A stretch of 64,000 bases of DNA from Bradyrhizobium sp. WBAH42 (GTDB lineage: Bacteria; Pseudomonadota; Alphaproteobacteria; Rhizobiales; Xanthobacteraceae): positions 1,869,001 through 1,933,000 of the forward strand of contig NZ_CP036533.1 in the NCBI RefSeq assembly GCF_024585265.1. Direction: 5' to 3'. How positions within the stretch are numbered: the first letter of the stretch is position 1; each line of letters begins with the position of its first letter. This document shows, piece after piece, positions 17,023 through 24,268 of this stretch. A program made the position numbers and the translations under genes. Under the pieces are notes generated by a model. That model was given only the letters and a program-made list of their open reading frames with translations, searched no databases and was not told the DNA's origin.

Positions 17023-17544
17023 GTGTCTCGATATCGGCGCGCGCAGGGCAGCATGTTCTTCTTCACAGTCGTGCTCGCCGATCGTTCAAACACGTTGCTC
17101 GTGGATCACGTTGATCGCCTGAGGCGAATTTATCAGACGGTCCAGCAACGCCGCCCGTTCGAAACGATCGCGATCTGTATCCTGCCCGATCATCTCCATG
17201 CAATTTGGTCGCTTCCGGACCGCGACGTCAATTTTTCGTCGCGGTGGAATCTGATCAAGGGCGGCTTTTCGCGCGGGATAGAACCGCAGGAGCGCTCGGC
17301 AAGCAAGCTGCTCAAGCGCGAGAAGGGAATCTGGCAGCGCCGCTACTGGGAGCATGCCATTCGCGACGATGCCGATCTGGAGCGCCACGTTGACTACATT
17401 CATTTCAATCCAGTGAAGCACGGCCTCGTCAAGCGCGTGCGCGATTGGTCTCTCAGCAGCTTCCATCGCTACGTCGACCAGGGCATCCTGCCAGTGGATT
17501 GGGGAGGGGATATGCGGGACATCGCAGGCCAGTTTGGCGAATGA
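17023..17544 (+). CDS. REP-associated tyrosine transposase (RAYT, IS200/IS605-like Y1)
   Basis: A 173-residue protein related to IS200-type Y1 transposases. The HUH metal-binding motif is in PDHLHAIW, and YIHFNPVKHGLVKRV carries the conserved tyrosine-helix block of RAYTs; GIWQRRYWEHAIR is another family signature. RAYTs cut and join single-stranded REP hairpins and are thought to spread them without moving as conventional insertion sequences. The GTG at 17023 is chosen for its GAGGGG site and because upstream in-frame sequence is the repeat itself. One repeat copy lies upstream and two lie downstream, the expected arrangement. Confidence 0.9.
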   Translation: MSRYRRAQGSMFFFTVVLADRSNTLLVDHVDRLRRIYQTVQQRRPFETIAICILPDHLHAIWSLPDRDVNFSSRWNLIKGGFSRGIEPQERSASKLLKREKGIWQRRYWEHAIRDDADLERHVDYIHFNPVKHGLVKRVRDWSLSSFHRYVDQGILPVDWGGDMRDIAGQFGE

Positions 17545-17546
17545 CG

Positions 17547-17587
17547 GTGGGCACGGCGCGCGAAGAGCGCGCCTTTGCCCACCCTAC
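17547..17587. repeat. palindromic repeat, RAYT-associated copy 2 (inverted)
   Basis: Inverse orientation to copy 1: it begins GTGGGCACGG and ends TTTGCCCACCCTAC, with an inner GGCGCGC/GCGCGCC stem. It starts two bases after the RAYT stop codon. Confidence 0.75.
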
Positions 17588-17611
17588 GAGATCTATCGCA
17601 AGCGCAGCCAT

Positions 17612-17653
17612 CGTAGCGTGGGCAAAGCGAAGCGTGCCCACCATCTCGCTACG
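17612..17653. repeat. palindromic repeat, RAYT-associated copy 3
   Basis: Same core as copy 1 (GTGGGCA stem with AAGCGAAGCG loop) plus an outer pair of arms CGTAGCG (17612-17618) and CGCTACG (17647-17653). The right outer arm supplies the TAG stop of the small gene that follows on the minus strand. Confidence 0.8.
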
Positions 17654-17906
17654 ACACCTTCACGCCATGGCTCGCGACAACGCGCAGGCTCGGCTTCAGC
17701 GTCCCCTCCAATTGCGCCTTCAATTCGTGAACGCGTGGGTCGCTCGACCGCGCCGCGCACACCCCGTATTGATGGACGGATTGCGCCAGCGCGCGCCGCG
17801 CTTCCGGCGTTCGCGTCAATTCGGGCGTCGAAAGCCGCAACACGATCGCTGCGAGATTCACCAGCATCTCGTCCAAGGCGACGTCGATGGTTCCAAGATT
17901 GTGCAT
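17649..17906 (-). CDS. hypothetical protein, 85 aa
   Basis: No family recognised. The protein begins MHNLGTIDVALDEML and is a mostly helical, soluble sequence with a C-terminal basic tail ending in ASHGVKVS. The ATG at 17906 has GGGAG six to seven bases upstream, a good ribosome site. The stop codon (17649-17651) falls inside the outer arm of a RAYT-associated repeat, so the present C-terminus may have been set by repeat insertion; homologues could be longer. Confidence 0.6.
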   Translation of the reverse strand: MHNLGTIDVALDEMLVNLAAIVLRLSTPELTRTPEARRALAQSVHQYGVCAARSSDPRVHELKAQLEGTLKPSLRVVASHGVKVS

Positions 17907-18051
17907 CACTCACTCCCTGGAAGGCCAACAATGGCTGCAGGCCGGCGTTCCTGGCCACCCTGGACATGGCTAACGCTCGGTAAACGTCTTGTTCCTGGCC
18001 GTCCCTACGTTAGGCTGGCCCGTGAACAAAGAAAATCAGGGGAGGCCCGCC

Positions 18052-19038
18052 ATGGATCGCCGCGATCTCTTGCGCGCCGCTGCGGCATTGCCGTTGGTGC
18101 GGGCAGCCCTACCGGAGAGCGCGTTCGCGCAAGCCTATCCGGCGCGCAACATCACCATGATCGTGCCGTTCCCGGCCGGCGGACAGGCCGACCTCGCGGC
18201 GCGTCCCGTGGCACAGGCCCTGGAGCGGATCCTCGGCAAGCCCGTGATCGTCGACAACCGGGCGGGAGGCGGCGGCGGATCGGTCGGCAATGCCGCGGCC
18301 GCGCGTGCCGAGCCCGACGGTTACACACTGCTGATGACGCTGTCCTCGCTCGCGGTGCTCCCCGAGGCCGACCGGCTGTTCGACCGGCCTGTCGCGTACG
18401 AGGTCTCGCAGTTCATGCCGATCGCGCGCGTGCTCGCCGATCCGACGCTGCTCGCGGTGCCGGCCTCGGCGCCGTGGAAGACCGCGCAGGATTTCGTCGA
18501 GGATGCGAAGACGCGGCCGGGCCAGATCGCCTATGGCTCGTCCGGGCCGTACGGCACGCTGCATGTCGCGATGGAGATGTTCGCGAGCAGCGCGGGCATC
18601 AAGCTGCTGCACGTGCCGTTCCGCGGCGCGGGCCCTGCGCTGACCGCGATCCTCGGCGGCACCGTGCAGGCGATCGCCGCCGCACCGGGCACGCTGAAAC
18701 CGCAGGTCGACGACGGCAGGCTGCGCGTGCTCGGCAATTGCGGCGCGCAGCGCATCGCGAGCTTCCCGGACGTGCCGACCTTCCAGGAGCTCGGCTACAA
18801 GGACGTCGAGTTTTACATCTGGGCCGGGCTCTTCGCACAGAGTTCTCTTCCTGCGCCGATCGCGACCCGCCTGCGTGAGGCGATGGCGCAGGTGATGACG
18901 AGTCCTGATGTGCTCAAGGCGTTCGAGACCTCGGGCAGCCTCGTCGCCTATCAGGACGCGCCGGCCTTCGCGCAGTTCATCGCCGCCGACAGCGCGCGTC
19001 TGATCGCGGCGGTGAGGAAGATCGGCAAGGTGGAGTAG
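18052..19038 (+). CDS. TctC/Bug-family periplasmic solute-binding protein
   Basis: A 328-residue periplasmic binding protein of the Bug family, which presents carboxylates and similar solutes to tripartite tricarboxylate transporters. A twin-arginine-like leader (DRRDLLRAAAALPL, cut near AFAQA) precedes YPARNITMIVPFPAGGQADLAAR, the family's hallmark, and DNRAGGGGGSVG; the C-terminal half has VPTFQELGYKDVEFYIW. GGGGAGG precedes the ATG at 18052. No TctA/TctB membrane genes lie nearby, common for this large family, whose orphan members may serve distant transporters or act as sensors. Confidence 0.92.
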   Translation: MDRRDLLRAAAALPLVRAALPESAFAQAYPARNITMIVPFPAGGQADLAARPVAQALERILGKPVIVDNRAGGGGGSVGNAAAARAEPDGYTLLMTLSSLAVLPEADRLFDRPVAYEVSQFMPIARVLADPTLLAVPASAPWKTAQDFVEDAKTRPGQIAYGSSGPYGTLHVAMEMFASSAGIKLLHVPFRGAGPALTAILGGTVQAIAAAPGTLKPQVDDGRLRVLGNCGAQRIASFPDVPTFQELGYKDVEFYIWAGLFAQSSLPAPIATRLREAMAQVMTSPDVLKAFETSGSLVAYQDAPAFAQFIAADSARLIAAVRKIGKVE

Positions 19039-19134
19039 GTTCCAGCCGCGCTTTTCACATTTTGTTGTTGGTCCAGAACAAGCCCTCGTCTCATTGATTG
19101 AAGATAATTCGAAAGACTTGGGAAGGATCTGGAC

Positions 19135-19491
19135 ATGCGAGCAGAGCGGATTGCGCTGGGTGTGGCGCTTGCGGTCGGCGGCATCGTGGCGCAGAGCGCT
19201 GCGTCCGCGCAGGAATACCGCGGCACGATGGAACAGCAGATGGCTTGCACGCCCGATGTGTGGCGGCTGTGCAGCGATCAGATTCCCGATGTGAACCGTA
19301 TCGTGGCGTGTCTGCAACAGAACACCCCGCAGCTCTCCAGCGGCTGCCGTGCCGTGTTCCAGTCGAACAACCAGGCTCAACCGCAGCAGCCGGTCCCGCG
19401 CAATCGTGCCGCGCCGCCGCCGCGCTTTAACAATGCGCCGCCGCCACCTCCGTACGGGCAACCGCGTCCTTATTACGAATATGACGATTAG
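19135..19491 (+). CDS. secreted cysteine-rich repeat protein, 118 aa
   Basis: An N-terminal signal peptide (cleavage likely after QSAASA) leads into about 45 residues with regularly spaced Cys: CTPDVWRLCSDQIP, RIVACL and LSSGCRAVF. This spacing resembles the Cys-rich (GLG1/FGFR-type) repeat seen in many small bacterial exported proteins. The last 45 residues are Pro/Gln/Tyr-rich and disordered. AAGGAT precedes the ATG. Function unknown; probably periplasmic with two disulphides. Confidence 0.75.
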   Translation: MRAERIALGVALAVGGIVAQSAASAQEYRGTMEQQMACTPDVWRLCSDQIPDVNRIVACLQQNTPQLSSGCRAVFQSNNQAQPQQPVPRNRAAPPPRFNNAPPPPPYGQPRPYYEYDD

Positions 19492-19544
19492 GCTCTGAGG
19501 AGCGCATGAGAGATGCGCGCCGGCATGCGATCGTGCCGCCTCGT

Positions 19545-20399
19545 TCAGCGCTCCGGCCTGCTGCCCGATTGAGGACGCGGTCCGAGCACCATCCGCAAGA
19601 CGACACCGAACAGAATGGCTGCGACCGGCCAGTGAAACCAGATCCTGTTGCTGGTGAACAGATTGATCAGGATCAGGAAGGCCGACACCGTGAGAGCCGC
19701 TGCAACCGGGCGGGGCAGCCTTGCGAGCCAATCCGAGACGACATTCGACGGCACGCGCCTGTCGTCCATCCGCGGAGCCCGCGCTCGCTCTGAGGGCGTT
19801 GCACGCTCCTCGAACGGGAAGCTCCCTGGCCCGGCGGCTTGACCTCCCACTTGACCGCTCACTTGGCCACCCAGGGTCAGCCGGTAACTGGTCAGCGGAG
19901 CAATGTTCTTCATCGGGCGCTGGCCGAGGCAGTCGAAGCCAACGGCTAGTTTGTTGTGCACCTGATCGTAGACGGAGCTCGAGATCACGACGCCGCCGGG
20001 CTCGGCGAGCTCCTGCAGGCGCGATGCGATATTGACCCCGTCGCCATAGATGTCGGAGCCGTCCACCATCACGTCGCCGAGGTTGATGCCGATGCGAAAC
20101 CGCATGGGGTTGGCCTGGGACGCATCCGAAGCCTGGCTGGAGATCTCCTGCTGAATCTCGACCGCGCATTGCACGGCCTCGACGACGCTGGCGAACTCGG
20201 CGATCACGGCATCGCCCCAGGTGTTCACGATCCGGCCGTCATGGCGCTCGACCAGGCGCGCGATGGCCGCGCGGTAGCGGCGGAGGGTCTCCAGCGTTCC
20301 GGTCTCGTCCGCTTCCATGAGACGAGAATAGCCGTACACGTCAGCGCACAGCACGGTGGTCAGTCGTCGTTTCACCTTGTCGTCGGTCATCGCCGCCAT
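19545..20399 (-). CDS. class III adenylate/guanylate cyclase with C-terminal 2TM domain
   Basis: A 284-residue protein with an N-terminal class III cyclase domain (about residues 10-180) and a C-terminal pair of membrane helices (about 225-270). The metal aspartates are Asp20 (VLCADVYGYS) and Asp63 (TWGDAVIAEF), and IGINLGDVMVDGSDIYGDGVNIASRL is the usual dimer-core segment. A Gly/Gln-rich linker with GGQVSGQVGGQ repeats joins the two parts. The ATG at 20399 or 20390 could serve as start. The membrane anchor follows, not precedes, the cyclase, an arrangement seen in rhizobial cyclase families. The signal sensed is unknown. Confidence 0.88.
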   Translation of the reverse strand: MAAMTDDKVKRRLTTVLCADVYGYSRLMEADETGTLETLRRYRAAIARLVERHDGRIVNTWGDAVIAEFASVVEAVQCAVEIQQEISSQASDASQANPMRFRIGINLGDVMVDGSDIYGDGVNIASRLQELAEPGGVVISSSVYDQVHNKLAVGFDCLGQRPMKNIAPLTSYRLTLGGQVSGQVGGQAAGPGSFPFEERATPSERARAPRMDDRRVPSNVVSDWLARLPRPVAAALTVSAFLILINLFTSNRIWFHWPVAAILFGVVLRMVLGPRPQSGSRPER

Positions 20400-20435
20400 G
20401 CTAGCCCGCCTGACCGGCAATGCAACCAGGCATCG

Positions 20436-20918
20436 TTATCCGGCGCCGTCCTGCGGCCTGACCTCGCAGACGTCCACCCATTCGGCGGCGGTCAGCTCGG
20501 CCATGCGATCGGGGGTGATGCGCACCGCACTGTGGGTCGAGCCCGCCGCCGGCACCACGACATCGAACGCCTTCAGCGAGACGTCGCAATAGACCGGCAG
20601 CGGCGACTTCAGCCCGAATGGGCAGACGCCGCCGACCTCGTGCCCGGTGATCTCGGCGACTTCCTCCAGGCCCAGCATCTTCGGCTTGCCGCCGAACTGC
20701 GCCTTCACCTTCTTGTTGTCCATGCGCGAGGTGCCGCTCGCGACGATCAGGATCACGCGCTCGCCGACGCGCAAGCTCAGCGTCTTGGCGATCATTCCGG
20801 GCTCGACGCCATAGGCCTCGGCCGCCAGCGCCACGGTCGCGGAGCTGATCGGGGATTCGATGACGGAAATATCGGGGGCTTTCTCGGCGAAGAAGGCGCG
20901 AACGGATTGCAGGCTCAT
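20436..20918 (-). CDS. YbaK/EbsC-type aminoacyl-tRNA deacylase
   Basis: A 160-residue freestanding editing domain of the YbaK/ProX family, which hydrolyses mischarged aminoacyl-tRNA. The order of motifs fits: SPISSATVALAAEAYGV near the N-terminus, IAKTLSLRV with the conserved Lys, SRMDNKKVKAQFG, and the substrate-loop GHEVGGVCPFGL. The length matches freestanding members. It lies 41 bases downstream of the haloacid dehalogenase on the same strand. Which tRNA it edits is not readable here. Confidence 0.9.
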   Translation of the reverse strand: MSLQSVRAFFAEKAPDISVIESPISSATVALAAEAYGVEPGMIAKTLSLRVGERVILIVASGTSRMDNKKVKAQFGGKPKMLGLEEVAEITGHEVGGVCPFGLKSPLPVYCDVSLKAFDVVVPAAGSTHSAVRITPDRMAELTAAEWVDVCEVRPQDGAG

Positions 20919-20959
20919 TCCGGGCAGCTCATTCCAATCTCACAGGCGGGCGACGACCC

Positions 20960-21691
20960 CTAAGCGACTCCTGGCAGCTCGGAGAGCGCGCGGACACGAT
21001 GATCCGGTGCAAAGCCGAGCTCATCCATCTGGGTCCGGATCGCCCTGAACATGGTGAGCGGTGCCACGAGTTCGGTCTCGACGCAAGCCAGCGCCATGGC
21101 TTCCGGCGTCACCCGCTCGATCCAGGCGACCTTCAATCCGAACGATTTCGCCCCGGCGGCGTCCCAGGGATTTGAGGAGACGAACAGAACCTCATCAGGC
21201 GCGGTGCCGAGCACCTCGCCGATCAACTCATAGGCCTGTGGGCTCGGCTTGAAGATTTTCTTCGCGTCCACGCTGATGGTGGCATCGAGTAGGGCATCGA
21301 GGCCGGAATTGCGCACCAGCGCATCGAGCATGTCCGGGCTGCCGTTGGAGAGGATGGCGAGCTTGCGCGGTCTCAGGGCCGCAAGCGTATCCGCCGCATC
21401 CGGATAGAGATCGAGATGCAGATACTTCCCGATCACGCGCTCGAACGTCTCGTTCTCGTAGGCCAGCCCGAGCACGCGCAGCGTATAGGCGAGCGAGTCG
21501 CGCGTGACCGCGTCAAAATCCTGGTAGCGCTGCATCAGCGAGCGCAGCCAGGTGTATTCGAGCTGCTTGATGCGCCAGACCTGCGTGATGATCTCGCCAT
21601 AGCCGGGAAACGCATCCTCGGTCACGTCAGCGACCGACTGGATGTCGTAGAGCGTGCCATAGGCGTCGAAGACGACGGCTTTGATGCTCAT
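20960..21691 (-). CDS. haloacid dehalogenase, type II
   Basis: A 243-residue HAD-superfamily hydrolase of the L-2-haloacid dehalogenase subfamily. The nucleophile is Asp9 in VVFDAYGTLYD; motif II is ILSNGSPDML, the Lys is in KKIFKPSPQAYEL, and the acidic motif is VSSNPWDAAGAKSFGL, which departs slightly from the usual SSNGFD. These enzymes displace halide from 2-haloalkanoates, but many annotated members act on other small acids. It is upstream of the YbaK-type gene and probably co-transcribed with it. Confidence 0.9.
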   Translation of the reverse strand: MSIKAVVFDAYGTLYDIQSVADVTEDAFPGYGEIITQVWRIKQLEYTWLRSLMQRYQDFDAVTRDSLAYTLRVLGLAYENETFERVIGKYLHLDLYPDAADTLAALRPRKLAILSNGSPDMLDALVRNSGLDALLDATISVDAKKIFKPSPQAYELIGEVLGTAPDEVLFVSSNPWDAAGAKSFGLKVAWIERVTPEAMALACVETELVAPLTMFRAIRTQMDELGFAPDHRVRALSELPGVA

Positions 21692-21818
21692 CAGCTGTCC
21701 TTCCGGGCCGTTGCGGTCACGGGCAACTTTGATCGGCAGGGTACCTCATCCCCAGCCTACCAAGGAACAACGGACGTCTGCCACTGCAACCGTGACGGAC
21801 CCAAGTGCTCGCAGCCCG

Positions 21819-22430
21819 CTATTTACGGCGAAACGCGTCCAGCAACCCCTCTATGATCTTGCGACCGTGAATGCGGGTTTTCTTGGGGTCGGACGCCGTT
21901 GGAAGCTTGATCGACAGCTCGCAAATGACCGCGTCAAGCATGTGTCCAAGCAGATCTATATCATCGAAGACCAGCTCACCTTCGCGCTTGAGCGCCCTCA
22001 GCGTCGCCTTCAAGAGTGCCATTGGGTACTGCTCTTCGATCTCTGCGAAGCGGGCATGGCCGAGAACGACCGGCGCTTCTTGAACCACAATTCGCGCGTA
22101 ATCAGGCTCGATCGAAACATCCAGATACGCATCGATGCCGGTGTAGAGCCGCTCCCAAATTTTCGACTTCCGCTTGGAGAGCTCCTGCACGCGTGCAGCG
22201 GCATCCGATTGCAGCGAAACGACGACGGCGTCGAACAGAGCCTTCTTATCCTCGAAGTGGTGATAGAACGCACCGCGCGTCACTCTCGCAGCTCTTGAAA
22301 TCGCCTCGATGCCCGCGGCCTGATAGCCCTCACGGGCGAATATTTCCCGCCCCGCAGCAAGCAGCGCTTGCCGGGTGGCTTCCGCATATTCCTCACGGCG
22401 CGTCCGCTGGTCACTAGCAGCCTTGTTCAT
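21819..22430 (-). CDS. TetR family transcriptional regulator
   Basis: A 203-residue repressor-type protein. The HTH is at about residues 30-62 (EGYQAAGIEAISRAARVTRGAFYHHFEDKKALF), and a helical ligand domain follows. It is divergent from the NTF2-DUF3237-aquaporin genes across 100 bases that contain several copies of a TTACATAC-type half-site, one of which is beside its own start, so it probably represses both itself and that operon. The ligand is unknown. Confidence 0.93.
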   Translation of the reverse strand: MNKAASDQRTRREEYAEATRQALLAAGREIFAREGYQAAGIEAISRAARVTRGAFYHHFEDKKALFDAVVVSLQSDAAARVQELSKRKSKIWERLYTGIDAYLDVSIEPDYARIVVQEAPVVLGHARFAEIEEQYPMALLKATLRALKREGELVFDDIDLLGHMLDAVICELSIKLPTASDPKKTRIHGRKIIEGLLDAFRRK

Positions 22431-22437
22431 GGGTCAC

Positions 22438-22513
22438 TTACATACCGCTTGACATGAAACATGCAAGTTGAATATTACATACTAATGGTATGTGAAATGC
22501 TGATGGTATGTCA
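22438..22513. promoter_or_regulatory. clustered operator half-sites for the TetR-type regulator
   Basis: The centre is a near-perfect inverted repeat at 22475-22495: TTACATAC, five bases, GTATGTGA. Two more half-sites lie at 22438-22445 (TTACATAC) and 22506-22513 (GTATGTCA). All face each other within 76 bases between the divergent TetR and NTF2-like genes, so repression of both is expected. Confidence 0.7.
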
Positions 22514-22530
22514 TCCTGGAGGAGGTTGCC

Positions 22531-22980
22531 GTGAATGGAGACCGGATGTTCGAGCTGGCGCAGGGTCTGGCTGTTGCCAAGAGCAGGCAAGACGTCGCCT
22601 CTGCACTTGCCTTTCTCGACAGGGACATGGTGCTCGAAGGACCCGCGTTCGGCACCCGCGCAAAGGGACTTGCGGAAAACGAGGCGGCGCTGGCGCGGTT
22701 TTTCAAGTCTTTCCCGGATTACAACGTCGTGCTGTCCGGCCACGCCAACGACGCCGAGACGCTGGTCTGCTGGGGAGAGGTGCGAATGACCATGACGGGA
22801 GACCGCTTTGGGGTCACTCCCAACGGAAAGCGCGCCGAACTTCCGGTCTTTATCCGCTTCACCTTCCGCAATGACCTGATTGCAAGCGAATACTTCTTCT
22901 TCGATCTCTCGGCCCTGTGCGCGCAGTCAGGCGTCTCGACCGATCAGGTCCGTCGGAAGCTCTTTGGCGAAGTTCTCTAG
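22531..22980 (+). CDS. NTF2-like/SnoaL-type protein
   Basis: A 149-residue protein of the cone-shaped NTF2-like fold: a leading helix (AQGLAVAKSRQDVASALAFL), the polar core strand VLEGPAFGTRAKG, the FKSFPDYNVVLSG segment, and closing strands GKRAELPVFIRFTF and IASEYFFFDL. The GTG at 22531 is backed by a strong GGAGGAGG five bases upstream. Members include polyketide cyclases, isomerases and dehydratases, so the reaction is not predictable. First gene of a probable TetR-controlled operon. Confidence 0.82.
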   Translation: MNGDRMFELAQGLAVAKSRQDVASALAFLDRDMVLEGPAFGTRAKGLAENEAALARFFKSFPDYNVVLSGHANDAETLVCWGEVRMTMTGDRFGVTPNGKRAELPVFIRFTFRNDLIASEYFFFDLSALCAQSGVSTDQVRRKLFGEVL

Positions 22981-23023
22981 TCGTCTGGGGGCATCACACG
23001 TTTACGCAATGGAGAATGGCACG

Positions 23024-23512
23024 ATGGATCCGCGCATAAAACCTGTTGCCGATATCAAAACGGTGCCGCTGTTCGACATCGTCGTTGATCTCGATCCACG
23101 TCTTTCCTTTGGCGAGACGCCCGTCGGCCGGCGGGTTCTATTCGGCGCCGCGGGGGGATCGTTCGCCGGAGAGCGCGTGCGCGGCGAAGTTCTTGCTGGC
23201 GGCGGCGACTGGGCCCTCTTCCGGCCCCACGGAGAGATGGCTCTCGACGTGCGTCTGACCTTGCGTACTGACGACAACGAACTGATCTACATGACCTATG
23301 GCGGACGCTGGATCACCCCGCCCGAACTGAAGGCCGACATGGCCGATCCGGCCAAGCGCTACACGGTCGATCCCTCACGCTACTATTTCCGAACGCAGCC
23401 GTTGTTCGAGACAGGCTCTTCCGCCTACGCCTGGATGAACGACATCGTGTGCGTCGGAACCGGATATCTCGTCGAGGGCGCGGTGGCCTACAAGATCTTT
23501 CAGGTTGTCTGA
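23024..23512 (+). CDS. DUF3237 family protein
   Basis: A 162-residue protein of the DUF3237 (UPF0311) family, a small beta-barrel fold whose function is unknown. Family blocks are RRVLFGAAGGSFAGERVRGEVL, GGDWALFRPHGEMALDVRLTLRTDD and IYMTYGGRW, with TQPLFETGSSAYAWMND toward the end. The ATG at 23024 has GGAG nine bases upstream; an ATG at 23009 is also in frame. It lies 43 bases after the NTF2-like gene and one base before the channel gene, so it is in the same operon. Confidence 0.85.
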   Translation: MDPRIKPVADIKTVPLFDIVVDLDPRLSFGETPVGRRVLFGAAGGSFAGERVRGEVLAGGGDWALFRPHGEMALDVRLTLRTDDNELIYMTYGGRWITPPELKADMADPAKRYTVDPSRYYFRTQPLFETGSSAYAWMNDIVCVGTGYLVEGAVAYKIFQVV

Positions 23513-23513
23513 C

Positions 23514-24215
23514 GTGACAGCAAGCGAGGGCTCGGAATCCCCTTCTCCCGACTTCAATTTGTCGCAAAGACTCGCGGCGGAGGGACTCGGGACCTGCTTT
23601 CTGCTGATGGCCGTGGTGGGCTCCGGCATTCTCGGGGCCCGGCTGGCCAGCGGCAACACGGCTGTCGCGCTCATTGCCAATGCACTTGCGACGGCGGCGG
23701 CGCTATATGCGCTGATTGAATGGTTGGGTCCTGTGTCCGGGGCTCATTTTAATCCCCTGGTGACCGCCACGCTCGTCATCAGAGGCGATTTGCCGCTTCG
23801 AACGGGAATTTCATACGTTCCCGTTCAACTCGTCGGCGCCTTGTTGGGAGTGGGTGTGGCGAATGCAATGTTTGCAGCGCCGGTCTTTTCCTTCTCGGTC
23901 AACGACCGAAGCGGCTTTTCCAATTTGTTGAGCGAGTTCGTCTCGACATTCGGACTGCTCGGAGCGGTGTGGGTTTGCTCACGGCTTCGTCCGGCATCAG
24001 TTGCTGGCGTTGTCGCCGCTTACATCGGCGGTGCCTTCTGGTTCACAGCGACCGACTTTGCCAATCCAGCGGTGACCATCGCACGCGCTTTTACCGACTC
24101 ATTCGCAGGCATAAGGCCCCAGGATGTCATCGGCTTCATCGCGGCAGAGGTCATCGGCGCGGGTGCCGCGATCGTTGTGTTTCGCTGGTTGTTGCCGGCA
24201 CGAACTGGTGTTTGA
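23514..24215 (+). CDS. aquaporin/MIP-family channel
   Basis: A 233-residue six-helix MIP channel. The second signature loop is intact (DFANPAVTIAR, Asn184-Pro185-Ala186), but the first reads SGAHFNPLVT, with NPL in place of NPA. It resembles the MIP members linked to metalloid or small-solute handling in rhizobia (for example AqpS-type), although no ars genes are present here. The GTG at 23514, just after the DUF3237 stop, has AGG nine bases upstream; a TTG at 23505 is an alternative. The last gene in the putative TetR-controlled operon. Confidence 0.87.
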   Translation: MTASEGSESPSPDFNLSQRLAAEGLGTCFLLMAVVGSGILGARLASGNTAVALIANALATAAALYALIEWLGPVSGAHFNPLVTATLVIRGDLPLRTGISYVPVQLVGALLGVGVANAMFAAPVFSFSVNDRSGFSNLLSEFVSTFGLLGAVWVCSRLRPASVAGVVAAYIGGAFWFTATDFANPAVTIARAFTDSFAGIRPQDVIGFIAAEVIGAGAAIVVFRWLLPARTGV

Positions 24216-24268
24216 GGTTTGAAGCGAACACCGCCTAGTCGACTTCATCGGACTTTCCGCATCCCAAA

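Noticed and set aside
18109..20169. A 686-codon minus-strand frame across the TctC gene and the cyclase
   Set aside because: Runs antisense to the TctC gene and out of frame through the cyclase; low-complexity Arg/His-rich translation.
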